From assembly GCF_029894425.1 (NCBI RefSeq), contig NZ_JARXYJ010000001.1:1364001-1428000 (forward strand): a stretch of DNA of 64,000 bases. The letters are read 5' to 3'. Below, piece by piece: positions 9,503-18,181 of the stretch. The translations under genes and the position numbers were made by a program. Each line of letters begins with the position of its first letter. Position 1 is the first letter of the stretch. The notes below the pieces were generated by a model. That model saw only the letters and a program-made list of their open reading frames with translations. It made no database searches and was not told where the DNA came from. Source of the stretch: Streptomyces sp. SAI-127. Its GTDB lineage: Bacteria; Actinomycetota; Actinomycetes; Streptomycetales; Streptomycetaceae.

Positions 9503-11410
9503 TCAGCGCCCGCCTCCGTAGCCGCCGCCTCCGTACCCGTAGCCGCCGCCATACCCGTAGCCACCGCCGTAGTAGCCGCCGCCGGGCTGGCCGCCCCCGT
9601 AGCAGGAGTACGGGTTGGTGGAGCAGTTGTCACCGGGGTACGGGTTGCTCGGCGGTGTCGGCGTGGCCGTCGGTGTGGCGGACGCCGTCGGGGTCGGTGT
9701 GGGCGTCCTGGAAGGCGCGGGGGCGGACTTCGGGGTGGGCGCGGGGCTGCTGTCCGCGTCCCAGTTGACCGCCTCCATCTGAGGGTCGGTCTTCGAGGTG
9801 TCGAAGACCCAGCGCTGGGCGGGGCCGTCGTCGCGGTTCTTCAGGACCAGCGCGCCGGACCCGTCGGTGGCGGCCGGGGTCAGCGCGAGGTCCTGGTCCC
9901 AGCGCGGTACGAGGGTGCCCTGGAGGGTGAAGTCGTAGCGGACGTTCTTGGCGTCGGGCGAGGTGGCGCCCGCGCAGGGCGCGAGCCGCACCGAGAAGCC
10001 GAGGTGGGAGTCCAGGCACAGGTCGGGGTGGGCGGCGCTGCGCAGCAGTCCGTCCGTTTCGTACGTCCACTGCTGGCCCTCGGCCCCGGAGCACTCGGCG
10101 AGCCCGGTCTCGGCGCCCTGGGCGATCTTCTTGCCGACGACGCCGACGCACTGCCCGGACTCCACGTTGTGCAGGCGTCCGCGCAGGTCGCCCTGGCGCG
10201 CCTCGCCCGCTCCGGCCCGGGAGGGGTCGGTGGTCGAGGAGGCCGTGTCGGAGCCGGGTGCCTCGGAGGGGGCGGCTTCGACGGGGCCGCTGCCGTCCGA
10301 GTGGAACGAGGACCACATGACCAGGGGGAGAACGACGAGCCCGCTCACCGTCAGGACCGCTGCGGTGAGGTTGCGGCGGGAGGTACGGCGGGCGGCCTTG
10401 TGGGCGGAGTGGCGGGAGGCGGAGCGCGCACGGCCGCGGGGGCCGGGGGCGGCGGGCGCCGGACCGGAGGGGGCGGGGCCCTGGGGCGGGGCGGCGGGCG
10501 GCATCGGAACGCCGAAGGCCTCACCCGCGAACGGTCCGCTCGGCGCGTGCCGTTGCGCTTCCTGTGCGGCTCCCGCGTCGTCGACGCTCATCCGTGATTC
10601 CACGTAGGCGGCGGCGCCCCAGCCGAGCACGGCCTCGGCGAGGGCGAGGCCCAGCTGCCCGTTGAACTGGTGCAGTTGGTCGGCGGTGTGCATGCAGTGC
10701 CTGCACCGCTGCAGGTGCTCGCGCAGATCGGGGTCGAGTTCGGCACCACCGCGCCGGTACGTCACGTCGAGCAGCCGCAGATAGTGCCGGCACTCCTGCT
10801 CGGGGGCGAGTTCGCGGTGGACCTGGAGGCACTCCTCGCGCAGCCGGTCGCGGGCCCGGCGGAGTTCGACGCCGGCGTCCTCCTCGTCCAGGCCGAGCAG
10901 GGCTGCGGGCACGCCGAGCGGCTCGGCCTCGACCTCGGTGTGCCACAGCAGGCAGCGGGCCGACTGCTGCAGCCGCTGGAAGGCACCGGACAGCAGACGC
11001 CGTTCGGCGGGGGGCAACAGGCGGGCCGCGGCCCTGTCGCCGCCCGCCTCGGTTCTCAGCGCGGGGTGGAGCATCTCCCGTCGGCCGTCGGCGTCCCACT
11101 CGGCCGCGATCCGGCGGACGGTGACGAGCAGATGGGGCCGCCAGGCGGCGGTCGGACCCGTGTGACGCAGAGATTCGCCGAACAGGCGCGTGAACGCGGC
11201 CGTGGTGAGCATGCCCGCGGGGCGGGGACCGTCGGTGCACAGCCGCGCGTAGGCGAAGGCCGCTTCCCAGTGCCGGTCGAGAAGTTCACCGACGGGCTGC
11301 AGGGCCGGTGTCGTGCCGCTCCACTTCTTGAGCTCGGCGCTCAGCTGCTCGTCCGTGACGTCGTACGGGCGAACCGGAGACGGGGAATGCGACAGGCCAG
11401 CGTCATTCAC
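9503..11410 (-). CDS. Membrane protein with sigma-factor-like N-terminus and extracellular ricin-type lectin domain
   Basis: The first 180 residues resemble an ECF sigma factor: a region-2-like helix set (RHWEAAFAYARLC) and a region-4-like part (LPPAERRLL through RARDRLREE). A zinc-anti-sigma-like motif follows (HLQRCRHC, H-x3-C-x2-C, near residue 245). A Pro/Ala-rich stretch leads to one membrane helix (LTAAVLTVSGLVVLPLVMW, about 355-375). The exported half holds a ricin B beta-trefoil (QCVGVVGKKIAQG, QQWTYETDG) and ends in a Pro/Thr linker and a Gly-Tyr-rich tail. The GTG at 11410 has GGGAGGA 9 nt upstream, much better than the ATG at 11455. A carbohydrate-sensing transmembrane regulator is a reasonable inference. 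Whether the sigma-like part binds polymerase is unknown. Confidence 0.8.
   Translation of the reverse strand: MNDAGLSHSPSPVRPYDVTDEQLSAELKKWSGTTPALQPVGELLDRHWEAAFAYARLCTDGPRPAGMLTTAAFTRLFGESLRHTGPTAAWRPHLLVTVRRIAAEWDADGRREMLHPALRTEAGGDRAAARLLPPAERRLLSGAFQRLQQSARCLLWHTEVEAEPLGVPAALLGLDEEDAGVELRRARDRLREECLQVHRELAPEQECRHYLRLLDVTYRRGGAELDPDLREHLQRCRHCMHTADQLHQFNGQLGLALAEAVLGWGAAAYVESRMSVDDAGAAQEAQRHAPSGPFAGEAFGVPMPPAAPPQGPAPSGPAPAAPGPRGRARSASRHSAHKAARRTSRRNLTAAVLTVSGLVVLPLVMWSSFHSDGSGPVEAAPSEAPGSDTASSTTDPSRAGAGEARQGDLRGRLHNVESGQCVGVVGKKIAQGAETGLAECSGAEGQQWTYETDGLLRSAAHPDLCLDSHLGFSVRLAPCAGATSPDAKNVRYDFTLQGTLVPRWDQDLALTPAATDGSGALVLKNRDDGPAQRWVFDTSKTDPQMEAVNWDADSSPAPTPKSAPAPSRTPTPTPTASATPTATPTPPSNPYPGDNCSTNPYSCYGGGQPGGGYYGGGYGYGGGYGYGGGGYGGGR
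9511..9585 (-). repeat. Gly-Tyr codon repeats in the lectin protein tail
   Basis: Repeated blocks of GGC/GGT and TAC/TAT codons encode a low-complexity C-terminus of YGGG-like units (last about 25 residues). A short extracellular sticky or flexible tail is likely. The repeats could vary in length between strains. Confidence 0.75.
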
Positions 11411-11779
11411 GGCGGCATTTCCTCCCGAGGGCATGCTGCGTTGCATAAAGTCCATACCAATGGGTACGTCCGCCTGGGACAGCTCTTTTGAAGCGTGAAG
11501 GGCGTACGGAGGGGTCGAGAGCACACAGGGGGAAAATGTATTGTCCGTGCGCCGACAACGCACACCTTTGCACAGGTCAGCGAGGCGTAACAAGAGATCC
11601 CGCGGTTTTGTGCATAGCGTTCGGGCTGTGAAGGTTTGACGATTCGTCAAGGCCGGCGGCCCGGGATTGCGGCACTATTTGGCCACCGTAATTGGAAATG
11701 GGATTCACTTGGCGCGGCACCTCGTCCGCACCAACCATTGAACCGCCACTACACAACGCGTCCGGGTCGCCCCGCGAGG
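11411..11779. other. Intergenic region between the lectin gene and the AraC gene
   Basis: This 369-bp stretch has no convincing gene on either strand and is less G+C-rich than its surroundings. It must hold the promoter of the lectin gene, since the AraC gene ends toward it. The only clear structure is a perfect 15-bp dyad at 11636-11650 (TTGACG and CGTCAA arms around ATT), a possible operator. I could not assign reliable -35/-10 boxes. Confidence 0.5.
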
Positions 11780-12739
11780 TCACGTCCCAACCATTGGCAC
11801 GGTGGTCCGGTAGGCCCCGGGCGGAGTCCCGTAGCGGGCACGGAAGACCCGGTTGAAGTGGAAAGGGCTGGCGAAACCGGAAGCGGCGGCGACGCGTTCC
11901 ACGGACAGGTCGGTGCTCTCCAGCAGCCGGGCGGCATGGTTCAGGCGCGCCTCGCGCAGCTCCCGCATCGGCGACCGGCCCAGCTGCCGGGTGAAGAGGT
12001 GGGCGAACCGGGAGGGCGACAGCGACACTTCGGCGGCGAGCGACCGCACGGTGTGCGGGGCGCCGGGATCGGCCGCGATCAGCTGCTGGGCGCGCCGCAC
12101 CCGGGGGTCGACGCCGGTCCCGGTCCGGGTCCCGCGCGCCGCGCCGGCGGTGAGCAGGACGACCTCCTCCAGCGCGCACAGGGCGAGTTCGCGGGCGGTG
12201 GCGCCGTGGGCGACGGCGACGGCGACCCGGTCGTCGGCCGGTGAGGACGCGGGCGGGGCGCTCTCGGGCGGGGCGCCGGTGCCGGTCCAGCGGGCGTCGG
12301 CGAGCATCCGGTGGAAGGCCGCCTCGATGCGGGCGCGCGAGCCGTCGGTCCCGGTGCCCGCGGGGTCCGCGGGGTCCGCGGTGACGACGTACAGACCGTC
12401 GCCCCTGCCGTACGGCCCGAGCCAGGCGGCCCAGGACGGTCTGGCTCCACAGTGCGCCCACCAGAACTCCCAGTGGTCGGCGCCCTGTTGGACGCCGTAG
12501 CGGTGCGGGGTGCCGGGGGCGAGCACCACCAGGTCCCCGGCGCCCGCCCCGGTCTCGCTCCGTCCCTGGCGCAGGGTGCCCCGCCCGCCCACCGTCCAGG
12601 TGAGCAGCCAGCTGTCGGCGCCCCGCGGTCGCTGGACGGCATAGCCCGGACGTTCGTCGTAGCGGCCGACGACCACGAGGCCCGGTGGCGGACCGGGGTC
12701 GCCGGGCGCGGCAGTCTCGGGCAATCCGTCGGCGGTCAC
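11780..12739 (-). CDS. AraC family transcriptional regulator
   Basis: About 319 aa. The N-terminal half is an AraC-type cupin ligand-binding domain (DLVVLAPGTPHRYGVQQG). The C-terminal 100 residues carry two helix-turn-helix motifs, with the signature SPFHFNRVFRARYGTPPGAYR. The DNA-binding half is canonical; the ligand is unknown. It is transcribed away from the PhyH dioxygenase across a 69-bp gap and probably controls it. I prefer GTG 12739, because GAGGAGG (12746-12752) is 6 nt upstream. The ATG two codons earlier would touch the Shine-Dalgarno. Confidence 0.9.
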   Translation of the reverse strand: MTADGLPETAAPGDPGPPPGLVVVGRYDERPGYAVQRPRGADSWLLTWTVGGRGTLRQGRSETGAGAGDLVVLAPGTPHRYGVQQGADHWEFWWAHCGARPSWAAWLGPYGRGDGLYVVTADPADPAGTGTDGSRARIEAAFHRMLADARWTGTGAPPESAPPASSPADDRVAVAVAHGATARELALCALEEVVLLTAGAARGTRTGTGVDPRVRRAQQLIAADPGAPHTVRSLAAEVSLSPSRFAHLFTRQLGRSPMRELREARLNHAARLLESTDLSVERVAAASGFASPFHFNRVFRARYGTPPGAYRTTVPMVGT

Positions 12740-12808
12740 GGGCATCCTCCTCGGGCGGGCTGCGGCCTAGCGTGACGAGTGGAACACATCGCACGAAGGA
12801 GGGGACGG

Positions 12809-13609
12809 ATGACAGTCACAGGCATCGAGACGGGGCTCCGGCAGTTCCAGGAGGACGGCTTCATGGTCGTTCGCGGGCTGTTCGCACCCGACGAGATCGA
12901 CCGGCTGTGCGGCGAGTTCGCGGCACTGCGCACCGGCGGGCCGGTGCCGGGGCATTTCGAGCCGAGTGCGCCGGGCGAGTCGACGGATCCGCTGCGGAGG
13001 TATCCGCGGGTGATGCAGCCGCACGAGATCAACGACCTCGCGCTGCACGTCCTGCTGGACGCCCGGCTGCGGGAGGTGCTGGAGACGCTGCTCGGGGAGG
13101 AGGTGCTGGCCGCGCAGAGCATGTTCTACTTCAAGCCACCGGGGGCGCGGGGCCAGGCGCTGCACCAGGACAACTTCTATCTGCGGGTCGAACCGGGCAC
13201 CTGTGTCGCGGCCTGGGTGGCCTGCGATGTGATCGGCCGGGACAACGGCGGCCTCGAGGTCGTCCCGGGTACGCACCGGATGGACCTGTTCTGCCCGGAA
13301 CTCGCGGACTCCGAGGTGTCGTTCGCGCGGGAGTACGTCGCACCGCCACCGGGGCTCGCCGCGGTTCCCGTCGACATGGCGCCGGGGGATGTTCTGTTCT
13401 TCAACGGGAGCCTGGTGCACGGGTCGCAGCCGAACCGCACCGCCGACCGGTTCCGTCGGTCCTTCATCGGGCACTACGTGGGGGCTTCCACCGAGCGGAT
13501 CGGGCACTACTACCGGACGTTGTCGATGAGCGGTGCGCGGGTGCCGTTGCCGGAGAGCGAGGGGGCGGGGCCGTGCGGCACGGAGTTCGCACCGCACGGG
13601 CCGCACTAG
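12809..13609 (+). CDS. Phytanoyl-CoA dioxygenase (PhyH) family Fe(II)/2-oxoglutarate oxygenase
   Basis: Cytoplasmic non-heme iron oxygenase of 266 aa. The HxD iron motif is visible in LHQDNFYLRVEPGT (about residues 115-117). The distal His (LVHGSQPNRT) and the 2-oxoglutarate-binding Arg (RFRRSFIGHY) lie near residues 205-225. The family hydroxylates small molecules or lipids; the substrate here is unknown. Start ATG 12809 has AAGGAGG 6 nt upstream. It is divergent from an AraC regulator, a pairing that suggests substrate-inducible expression (inference). It ends 1 bp before the convergent aldo-keto reductase. Confidence 0.9.
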   Translation: MTVTGIETGLRQFQEDGFMVVRGLFAPDEIDRLCGEFAALRTGGPVPGHFEPSAPGESTDPLRRYPRVMQPHEINDLALHVLLDARLREVLETLLGEEVLAAQSMFYFKPPGARGQALHQDNFYLRVEPGTCVAAWVACDVIGRDNGGLEVVPGTHRMDLFCPELADSEVSFAREYVAPPPGLAAVPVDMAPGDVLFFNGSLVHGSQPNRTADRFRRSFIGHYVGASTERIGHYYRTLSMSGARVPLPESEGAGPCGTEFAPHGPH

Positions 13610-14581
13610 TCAGCTGTGGCCGACGATCGGACGGGTCGTGTACGGCCCCTCCAACTCCTCGATCTCCTTCTCGCTGAGCTCCAGTTCGACGGCCGCCACC
13701 GCGTCCTCGATGTGGTGCGGCTTGCCCGCTCCCACGATCGGGGCGGCCACCGTGTCCTGGGCCAGGAGCCAGGCCAGGGCCACCTGGGCGCGCGGGACGC
13801 CCCGGTCGCCGGCGATGCGGGTGACGGCCTCGACGATGGTGCGGTCGCCCTCCTGGTAGAGGCGGCTGCCGAAGTTGTCGGTGGAGCTGCGGTCGGTGAC
13901 CGTGCCCCAGTCCCGGGTCAGGCGGCCGCGGGCCAGCGGGCTCCACGGCAGGGCGCTGACGCCCTGGTCGGCGCAGAGCGGCAGCATCTCGCGCTCCTCC
14001 TCGCGGTAGAGGAGGTTGTAGTGGTTCTGCATGGACACGAACTTCGTCCAGCCGTGCCGCTCGGCCGTGTACTGCATCTTGGAGAACTGCCAGGCGTACA
14101 TCGAACTGGCCCCGAGGTAGCGCACCTTGCCCGCCTTCACCAGGTCGTGCAGCGCCTCCATCGTCTCCTCGACCGGGGTGCGCGGGTCGAAGCGGTGGAT
14201 CTGGTAGAGGTCGACGTAGTCGGTGCCGAGGCGCCGCAGGCTGTGGTCGATCTCCGTCATGATCGCCTTGCGGGACAGTCCCGCGGCGTTCTGCCCCGAC
14301 CGCATCGGGCCGTTCACCTTGGTCGCGAGCACGATCTCGTCGCGGTTCGCGAAGTCGCTGAGCGCCTTGCCGACGATCTCCTCACTGGTGCCGTCGGAGT
14401 AGACGTTCGCGGTGTCGAAGAAGTTGATGCCCGCGTCCAGGGCCTGCCGGATCAGTGGCCGCGACGCCTCCTCGTCGAGGGTCCACTCGTGCACGCCGCG
14501 GTCCGGCAGGCCGTAGGACATGCAGCCCAGACAGATCCGCGAGACGTCCAGGCCCGTCGAACCGAGCTTCACGTACTGCAT
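13610..14581 (-). CDS. Aldo/keto reductase
   Basis: NADPH-dependent oxidoreductase (323 aa) with the (beta/alpha)8 AKR fold. The catalytic tetrad is readable: Asp in FFDTANVYSDG, Tyr of the same segment, Lys in VLATKVNG and His in DLYQIHRFD. A C-terminal cofactor-binding stretch (APIVGAGKPHHIEDAV) is also present. It resembles the AKR11/YajO-type subgroup. Start ATG 14581 has GGAG 8 nt upstream. The physiological aldehyde or ketone is not indicated by its neighbours. Confidence 0.92.
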   Translation of the reverse strand: MQYVKLGSTGLDVSRICLGCMSYGLPDRGVHEWTLDEEASRPLIRQALDAGINFFDTANVYSDGTSEEIVGKALSDFANRDEIVLATKVNGPMRSGQNAAGLSRKAIMTEIDHSLRRLGTDYVDLYQIHRFDPRTPVEETMEALHDLVKAGKVRYLGASSMYAWQFSKMQYTAERHGWTKFVSMQNHYNLLYREEEREMLPLCADQGVSALPWSPLARGRLTRDWGTVTDRSSTDNFGSRLYQEGDRTIVEAVTRIAGDRGVPRAQVALAWLLAQDTVAAPIVGAGKPHHIEDAVAAVELELSEKEIEELEGPYTTRPIVGHS

Positions 14582-14636
14582 CGTTGCTGCTCCTGACGTC
14601 GAGAGAGGTCCGAAGGGGAGCGTACGACTTCGCGCT

Positions 14637-15164
14637 TCACCATCTTCCGGGCTCGACAAGATCCAGCGCCCGTTCCCACCCGAACTCCTCGCCCTCGGCG
14701 CCCTGGTAGGGGTATCCGAAGCGCACGCCCATCCCCCGCAGCCGGATCAGGCTGTCCTGGTAGGCGGGGTGACCGGCGAGGTCGTCGGAGACACAGGTCA
14801 GGACGCCGGTCGGGACGCCCCGGCCGACCACCTCGCACAGCGTGCCCACCGCGAGGGTGTCGGCGATACCGGCCGCCCACTTGTTGATCGTGTTGAAGGT
14901 GGCCGGGGCCACCACGACCGCGTCCGGGTCCGGGAAGGGCCTCGGGTCCCCCGGCCGACGCCACGCGGAGCGGATCGGGTGGCCGGTGGCCGCCTCGACG
15001 GCCGCCGTGTCGAAGAAGCCGTTCATGGCGGTGGGCGTGGCGATGACGCCGACCTGCCACTCCCGCTCCTGTGCGGCGGTGATCAGCTTGCCGACGTCCG
15101 CCGCGATACCGGCGGCGCACACCACGACGTACAAGAAGGGCGGTATCTCGTCCTGTTCGGTCAC
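14637..15164 (-). CDS. Flavoprotein of the HFCD (Dfp/EpiD-like) family
   Basis: Small flavoprotein (175 aa) related to phosphopantothenoylcysteine decarboxylase and peptide-cysteine decarboxylases. The FMN-binding features VVVCAAGIA and VVAPATFNTINKWAAGIAD (an APATANT-like motif) are visible. It is too short to be the bifunctional CoaBC and lacks the synthetase half, so it is a paralogue of unknown substrate. It lies 9 bp after the DUF1348 gene on the same strand and is probably co-transcribed with it under the TetR operators at 15666-15718. Confidence 0.82.
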   Translation of the reverse strand: MTEQDEIPPFLYVVVCAAGIAADVGKLITAAQEREWQVGVIATPTAMNGFFDTAAVEAATGHPIRSAWRRPGDPRPFPDPDAVVVAPATFNTINKWAAGIADTLAVGTLCEVVGRGVPTGVLTCVSDDLAGHPAYQDSLIRLRGMGVRFGYPYQGAEGEEFGWERALDLVEPGRW

Positions 15165-15173
15165 GCCGGAACC

Positions 15174-15632
15174 CTACTGAAGCGGGAAGGACAGCCCCCG
15201 CTCGGTCTCGGGGCGCGATCCGTGGATCCGGCGCTCCTTCTCCTCGATCGGCACGTCGTTGATGCTCGCCTCGCGCCGGGTCATCAGCCCGTGCTCGTCA
15301 AATTCCCACAGTTCGTTGCCGTACGACCGCCACCACTGCCCTTCGGTGTCCTGGCACTCGTACTGGAAGCGGACCGCGATGCGGTTGCCGTCGTAGGCCC
15401 ACAGGTCCTTGCGCAGCGCGTACTCCCGCTCGCGCGCCCACTTCGCGGTGAGGAACTCGACGATCTCGGCGCGCCCGGTGACGAAGGTCCCGCGGTTGCG
15501 CCACACGGAGTCCTCGGAGTACGCGAGTGCCACCCGCTGCGGATCGCGGGTGTTCCAGGCGTCCTCGGCGGCCTGCACCTTCTGGGCGGCGCTCTCGCGG
15601 CTGAAGGGCGGCAGGGGTGGGCGGTCGGTCAT
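15174..15632 (-). CDS. DUF1348 (NTF2/SnoaL-like fold) protein
   Basis: A 152-aa protein matching the DUF1348 family, with an NTF2-like cone fold. Characteristic stretches are [26 protein letters not shown] and [25 protein letters not shown]. No catalytic role is established. It faces a TetR regulator; the 106-bp gap between them holds two copies of a GAGAACG-N2-CGTTCTC operator. Repression of this gene by that TetR protein, relieved by a small molecule, is the natural inference. Confidence 0.88.
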   Translation of the reverse strand: MTDRPPLPPFSRESAAQKVQAAEDAWNTRDPQRVALAYSEDSVWRNRGTFVTGRAEIVEFLTAKWAREREYALRKDLWAYDGNRIAVRFQYECQDTEGQWWRSYGNELWEFDEHGLMTRREASINDVPIEEKERRIHGSRPETERGLSFPLQ

Positions 15633-15665
15633 GTCATCCTCCGTGGCCGAAGCGGCCGGAACAGG

Positions 15666-15683
15666 GGAGAACGTGCGTTCTCC
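15666..15683. promoter_or_regulatory. TetR operator copy 1
   Basis: GGAGAACGTGCGTTCTCC has 8-bp perfect arms around a 2-bp centre. It lies closer to the DUF1348 gene, 34 bp before its start. The same GAGAACG-N2-CGTTCTC core recurs 36 bp away. Confidence 0.75.
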
Positions 15684-15702
15684 GGGCTGCCTGCTACCGT
15701 AG

Positions 15703-15718
15703 GAGAACGCTCGTTCTC
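15703..15718. promoter_or_regulatory. TetR operator copy 2
   Basis: GAGAACGCTCGTTCTC has 7-bp perfect arms around CT. It sits just upstream of the TetR Shine-Dalgarno (AAGGAG, 15724-15729), so it is well placed for autoregulation. Confidence 0.75.
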
Positions 15719-15738
15719 ACGTCAAGGAGTGGTCGTCC

Positions 15739-16290
15739 ATGGACAGCGCAGTGGCCCGCGAGCGGGTGCTGGACGCCGCCGAGGAGCTGTTCTACGGGCG
15801 GGGCATCCAGTCCGTCGGCATGGACGACATACGGGGCGCGTCCGGCGTCTCCCTCAAGCGGCTCTACCAGCTGTTCCCGGCGAAGGAGCAGCTGGTGGAG
15901 GCCTATCTGGAGCGGCGGGACGGACGGTGGCGGGGGCGGCTGGCCGAGTTCGTGGAACTCCGGTCGGCCCCTGAGGAACGGATCCTGGCGGTCTTCGACT
16001 GGCTGGAGGAGTGGTTCGGCGAGGAGGGCTTCCGCGGGTGCGCGTGGATCAACTCGTACGGCGAGCTGGGCGCGACCTCGGACCGGGTGGCGGCCCAGGT
16101 CCGGGCGCACAAGAGCGCGTTCGGGGACTACCTCGCCTCACTCGTGGCCGCCGCGGGGCGGCCCGCGGCGCTGGCCGGGCCGCTCTTCCTGCTCGCCGAG
16201 GGAGCCATGGTGACCGCGGGCATCACGCGGAGCACGCGGCCCGCGGCACAGGCGCGGGAGGCGGCCCGGACGCTGCTGGAGCCGCGCTGA
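15739..16290 (+). CDS. TetR family regulator
   Basis: A 183-aa TetR repressor. The N-terminal helix-turn-helix is readable (ELFYGRGIQSVGMDDIRGASGVSLKRLYQLFPAKEQLVEAYL, residues about 15-56). The remaining residues form the ligand-binding/dimer domain of the TetR_C group seen in YcdC/LfrR-like regulators. ATG 15739 follows AAGGAG with 9-nt spacing. The two palindromes between it and the DUF1348 gene are its likely binding sites. The ligand is unknown. Confidence 0.9.
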   Translation: MDSAVARERVLDAAEELFYGRGIQSVGMDDIRGASGVSLKRLYQLFPAKEQLVEAYLERRDGRWRGRLAEFVELRSAPEERILAVFDWLEEWFGEEGFRGCAWINSYGELGATSDRVAAQVRAHKSAFGDYLASLVAAAGRPAALAGPLFLLAEGAMVTAGITRSTRPAAQAREAARTLLEPR

Positions 16291-16328
16291 GGTCGGGCGG
16301 CGGCCAGGGTGAGCTCGGCCGCCACGAC

Positions 16329-16565
16329 ATGCAGATGCCGTACGCCGATCTCGCCGAAGGGGGCCTTGAGGTGGGGGGCGCCCGCGCGGCGGCCGAGGGG
16401 ACCGTGGTGCTGGGCGAGCGGTCCCGGTTCGCGCTCACCGTGACGGTCGAGGGCGGGCGGATCGCTTCGTACGACGTGGTCGCCGAGCCGGTCCGGCCGC
16501 GGCGGGTCGAGCCGTGGGGTACTCGACCCGCCGGCCGGATCAGCTCACCGTCTCCGACACGGTGA
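16329..16565 (+). pseudogene. Possible remnant of an ECF41/SigJ-type sigma factor C-terminal (SnoaL-like) domain
   Basis: An in-frame stretch reads like the tail of an NTF2-like domain: VVLGERSRFALTVTVEGGRIASYDVVAEPVRPRR. This resembles the end of SigJ/ECF41 sigma factors (GGRI...DVVADPERL-RRL). No sigma region 2 or 4 is present. The start would be an ATG inside otherwise non-coding sequence, and the last 26 bases overlap the ferredoxin gene on the other strand. I read it as a gene fragment rather than a working gene. It could also be a chance open frame. Confidence 0.35.
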
Positions 16566-16740
16566 TGGCGGCGACGGGGCACGCCCGGGCTGCTTCCCGG
16601 ACCATGGGGTCGCCACCACCGTCCTCCCGGCCGGGCAGGAGCGCGCTGAAGCCGTCGTCGTCCTGGGTGAAGACGCCCGGTGCGGCCAGCGCGCACTGGC
16701 CCGCCCCGATACAGGCGTCCTTGTCGATGTCGATGTGCAT
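16540..16740 (-). CDS. [3Fe-4S]-type ferredoxin, P450 partner
   Basis: A 66-aa electron carrier. The cluster ligands are a CX5C pair (ACIGAGQCALAAPGVF) and a single C-terminal Cys (ARACPVAAI). The middle Cys of a 4Fe-4S motif is missing, which is typical of 3Fe-4S ferredoxins that serve actinomycete P450s. It begins 11 bp after the P450 stop with AGAGG as Shine-Dalgarno, so it is an operon partner of that P450. No ferredoxin reductase is adjacent. Confidence 0.92.
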   Translation of the reverse strand: MHIDIDKDACIGAGQCALAAPGVFTQDDDGFSALLPGREDGGGDPMVREAARACPVAAITVSETVS

Positions 16741-16751
16741 GGGCGAGCCTC

Positions 16752-17951
16752 TTACCAGGTCACGGGGAGTTCCAGCATCCCCTGGATCGTGTCGCCGGGC
16801 TTGAAGGGGATCTCGTCGGCGGGGGCGGCGAGGCGGAGGGTGGGCAACCGGTCGAAGAGGGTGCGCAGGGCGATCTCCAGTTCGGCGCGGGCGAGGTTCT
16901 GGCCGAGGCACTGGTGGATGCCGAAGCCGAACGCGATGTGGTGGCGGGCGGGGCGGTGCCAGTCCAGGGTGTCCGGGTCGGCGTAGACGTCCTCGTCGCG
17001 GTTGACGACCGAGGTCGAGAAGACGACTCCCTCGCCGGCCCGGATCGTCGTCCCGGCCACGTCGACGTCCTCCAGGGCCATCCGCAGCAGTCCGTCGGCG
17101 ATCGACAGCATGCGCATCAGTTCCTCGACCGCGTTCGGGATCAGCGCGGGATCGGTGCGCAACTCGGCCAGCCGGTCGGGGTGCTGGAGAAGGGTGTAGG
17201 TGCCGAGCGAGATCATGTTGGCGGTCGTCTCGTGGCCGGCGACCAGCAGGATGATCGCCAGCGCGATCAGTTCCTCGCGGGTCAGCTCCCCGTCCCGCAG
17301 CTGCCGGTGGACGAGTTCGTCGAGTACGCCGTCGCCCGGCTCCGGCAGTTTCTGTTTGCGGTCGATCAACTCGTCGAAGTACTCCTCCAGTTGATCACAG
17401 GCGTCCATGACGTCCTCGGCCGCGGGACCGCGCAGCAGCCGTCGGGACTGCCCTTCGAAGAAGTCGTGGTCGGTGTAGGGCACGCCGAGCAGGGCGCAGA
17501 TCACGGTCGACGGGACGGGCAGTGCGAAGGCGTTCACCAGCTCGGCGGGCGGTCCCTGGGTGATCATCGCGTCGATGCGTTCGTCGACGATCCGCTGGAT
17601 GCGGGGACGCAGTTCGGTGGCCCGCCGGAGCGTGAAACCGGGGACCATCATGCGTCGCTGGACCCGGTGCTCCGGGTCGTCGACGCCCAGCAGCGCGGTC
17701 CTCCGGTTCTTGATCGCCGCGAAGCGTGCCGTGGGCGCGGGGAAGCCGTCGCGGGTGCGGTCGGTGGACAACCGGGGGTCGGCGAGCAGGGCGCGGGCGG
17801 TGTCGTGTCCGGTGACCAGCCAGGCCGAACGGCCGTCGAAGAGGGTGATCCGGGACAGCGGGCGGGTTACGCGAAGGGGTTCGTAGCCGGTGGGCGGGTG
17901 GTACGGGCAGGTCCGGTCCTGGGGGAAGGCGACGGGTTCCGTTTCCGTCAT
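16752..17951 (-). CDS. Cytochrome P450, CYP105-like
   Basis: Soluble class I P450 (399 aa) that oxidises small hydrophobic substrates using electrons from the adjacent ferredoxin. The I-helix oxygen-activation motif AGHETTANM, the heme-binding loop [15 protein letters not shown] and an ExxR-type segment (ELRTDP region) are readable. The N-terminus [13 protein letters not shown] is typical of the CYP105 family, whose members often degrade xenobiotics or tailor antibiotics. ATG 17951 has GAGG 6 nt upstream. The substrate cannot be inferred from the neighbours. Confidence 0.93.
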   Translation of the reverse strand: MTETEPVAFPQDRTCPYHPPTGYEPLRVTRPLSRITLFDGRSAWLVTGHDTARALLADPRLSTDRTRDGFPAPTARFAAIKNRRTALLGVDDPEHRVQRRMMVPGFTLRRATELRPRIQRIVDERIDAMITQGPPAELVNAFALPVPSTVICALLGVPYTDHDFFEGQSRRLLRGPAAEDVMDACDQLEEYFDELIDRKQKLPEPGDGVLDELVHRQLRDGELTREELIALAIILLVAGHETTANMISLGTYTLLQHPDRLAELRTDPALIPNAVEELMRMLSIADGLLRMALEDVDVAGTTIRAGEGVVFSTSVVNRDEDVYADPDTLDWHRPARHHIAFGFGIHQCLGQNLARAELEIALRTLFDRLPTLRLAAPADEIPFKPGDTIQGMLELPVTW

Positions 17952-18181
17952 GGAAGACCTCGCAGACGAAGGGTGCGTCGTGCAGATCTTCATTAGATGC
18001 TCGGGGCACCTATAGGGCGACGAGAAGTTCGGCCAGATCGGTGGCGGGGGCGATCTGGCCGGAGATCGACGCCGCCGGGCGGTGCCGGGTGTACAACCAC
18101 GTGCGGGGGGATGATTACCGTTCAGGATGGTGTTCCAGTCCGTGCGAGAACGCCGAAGCCGACCACGAGGAGACGGAAACC

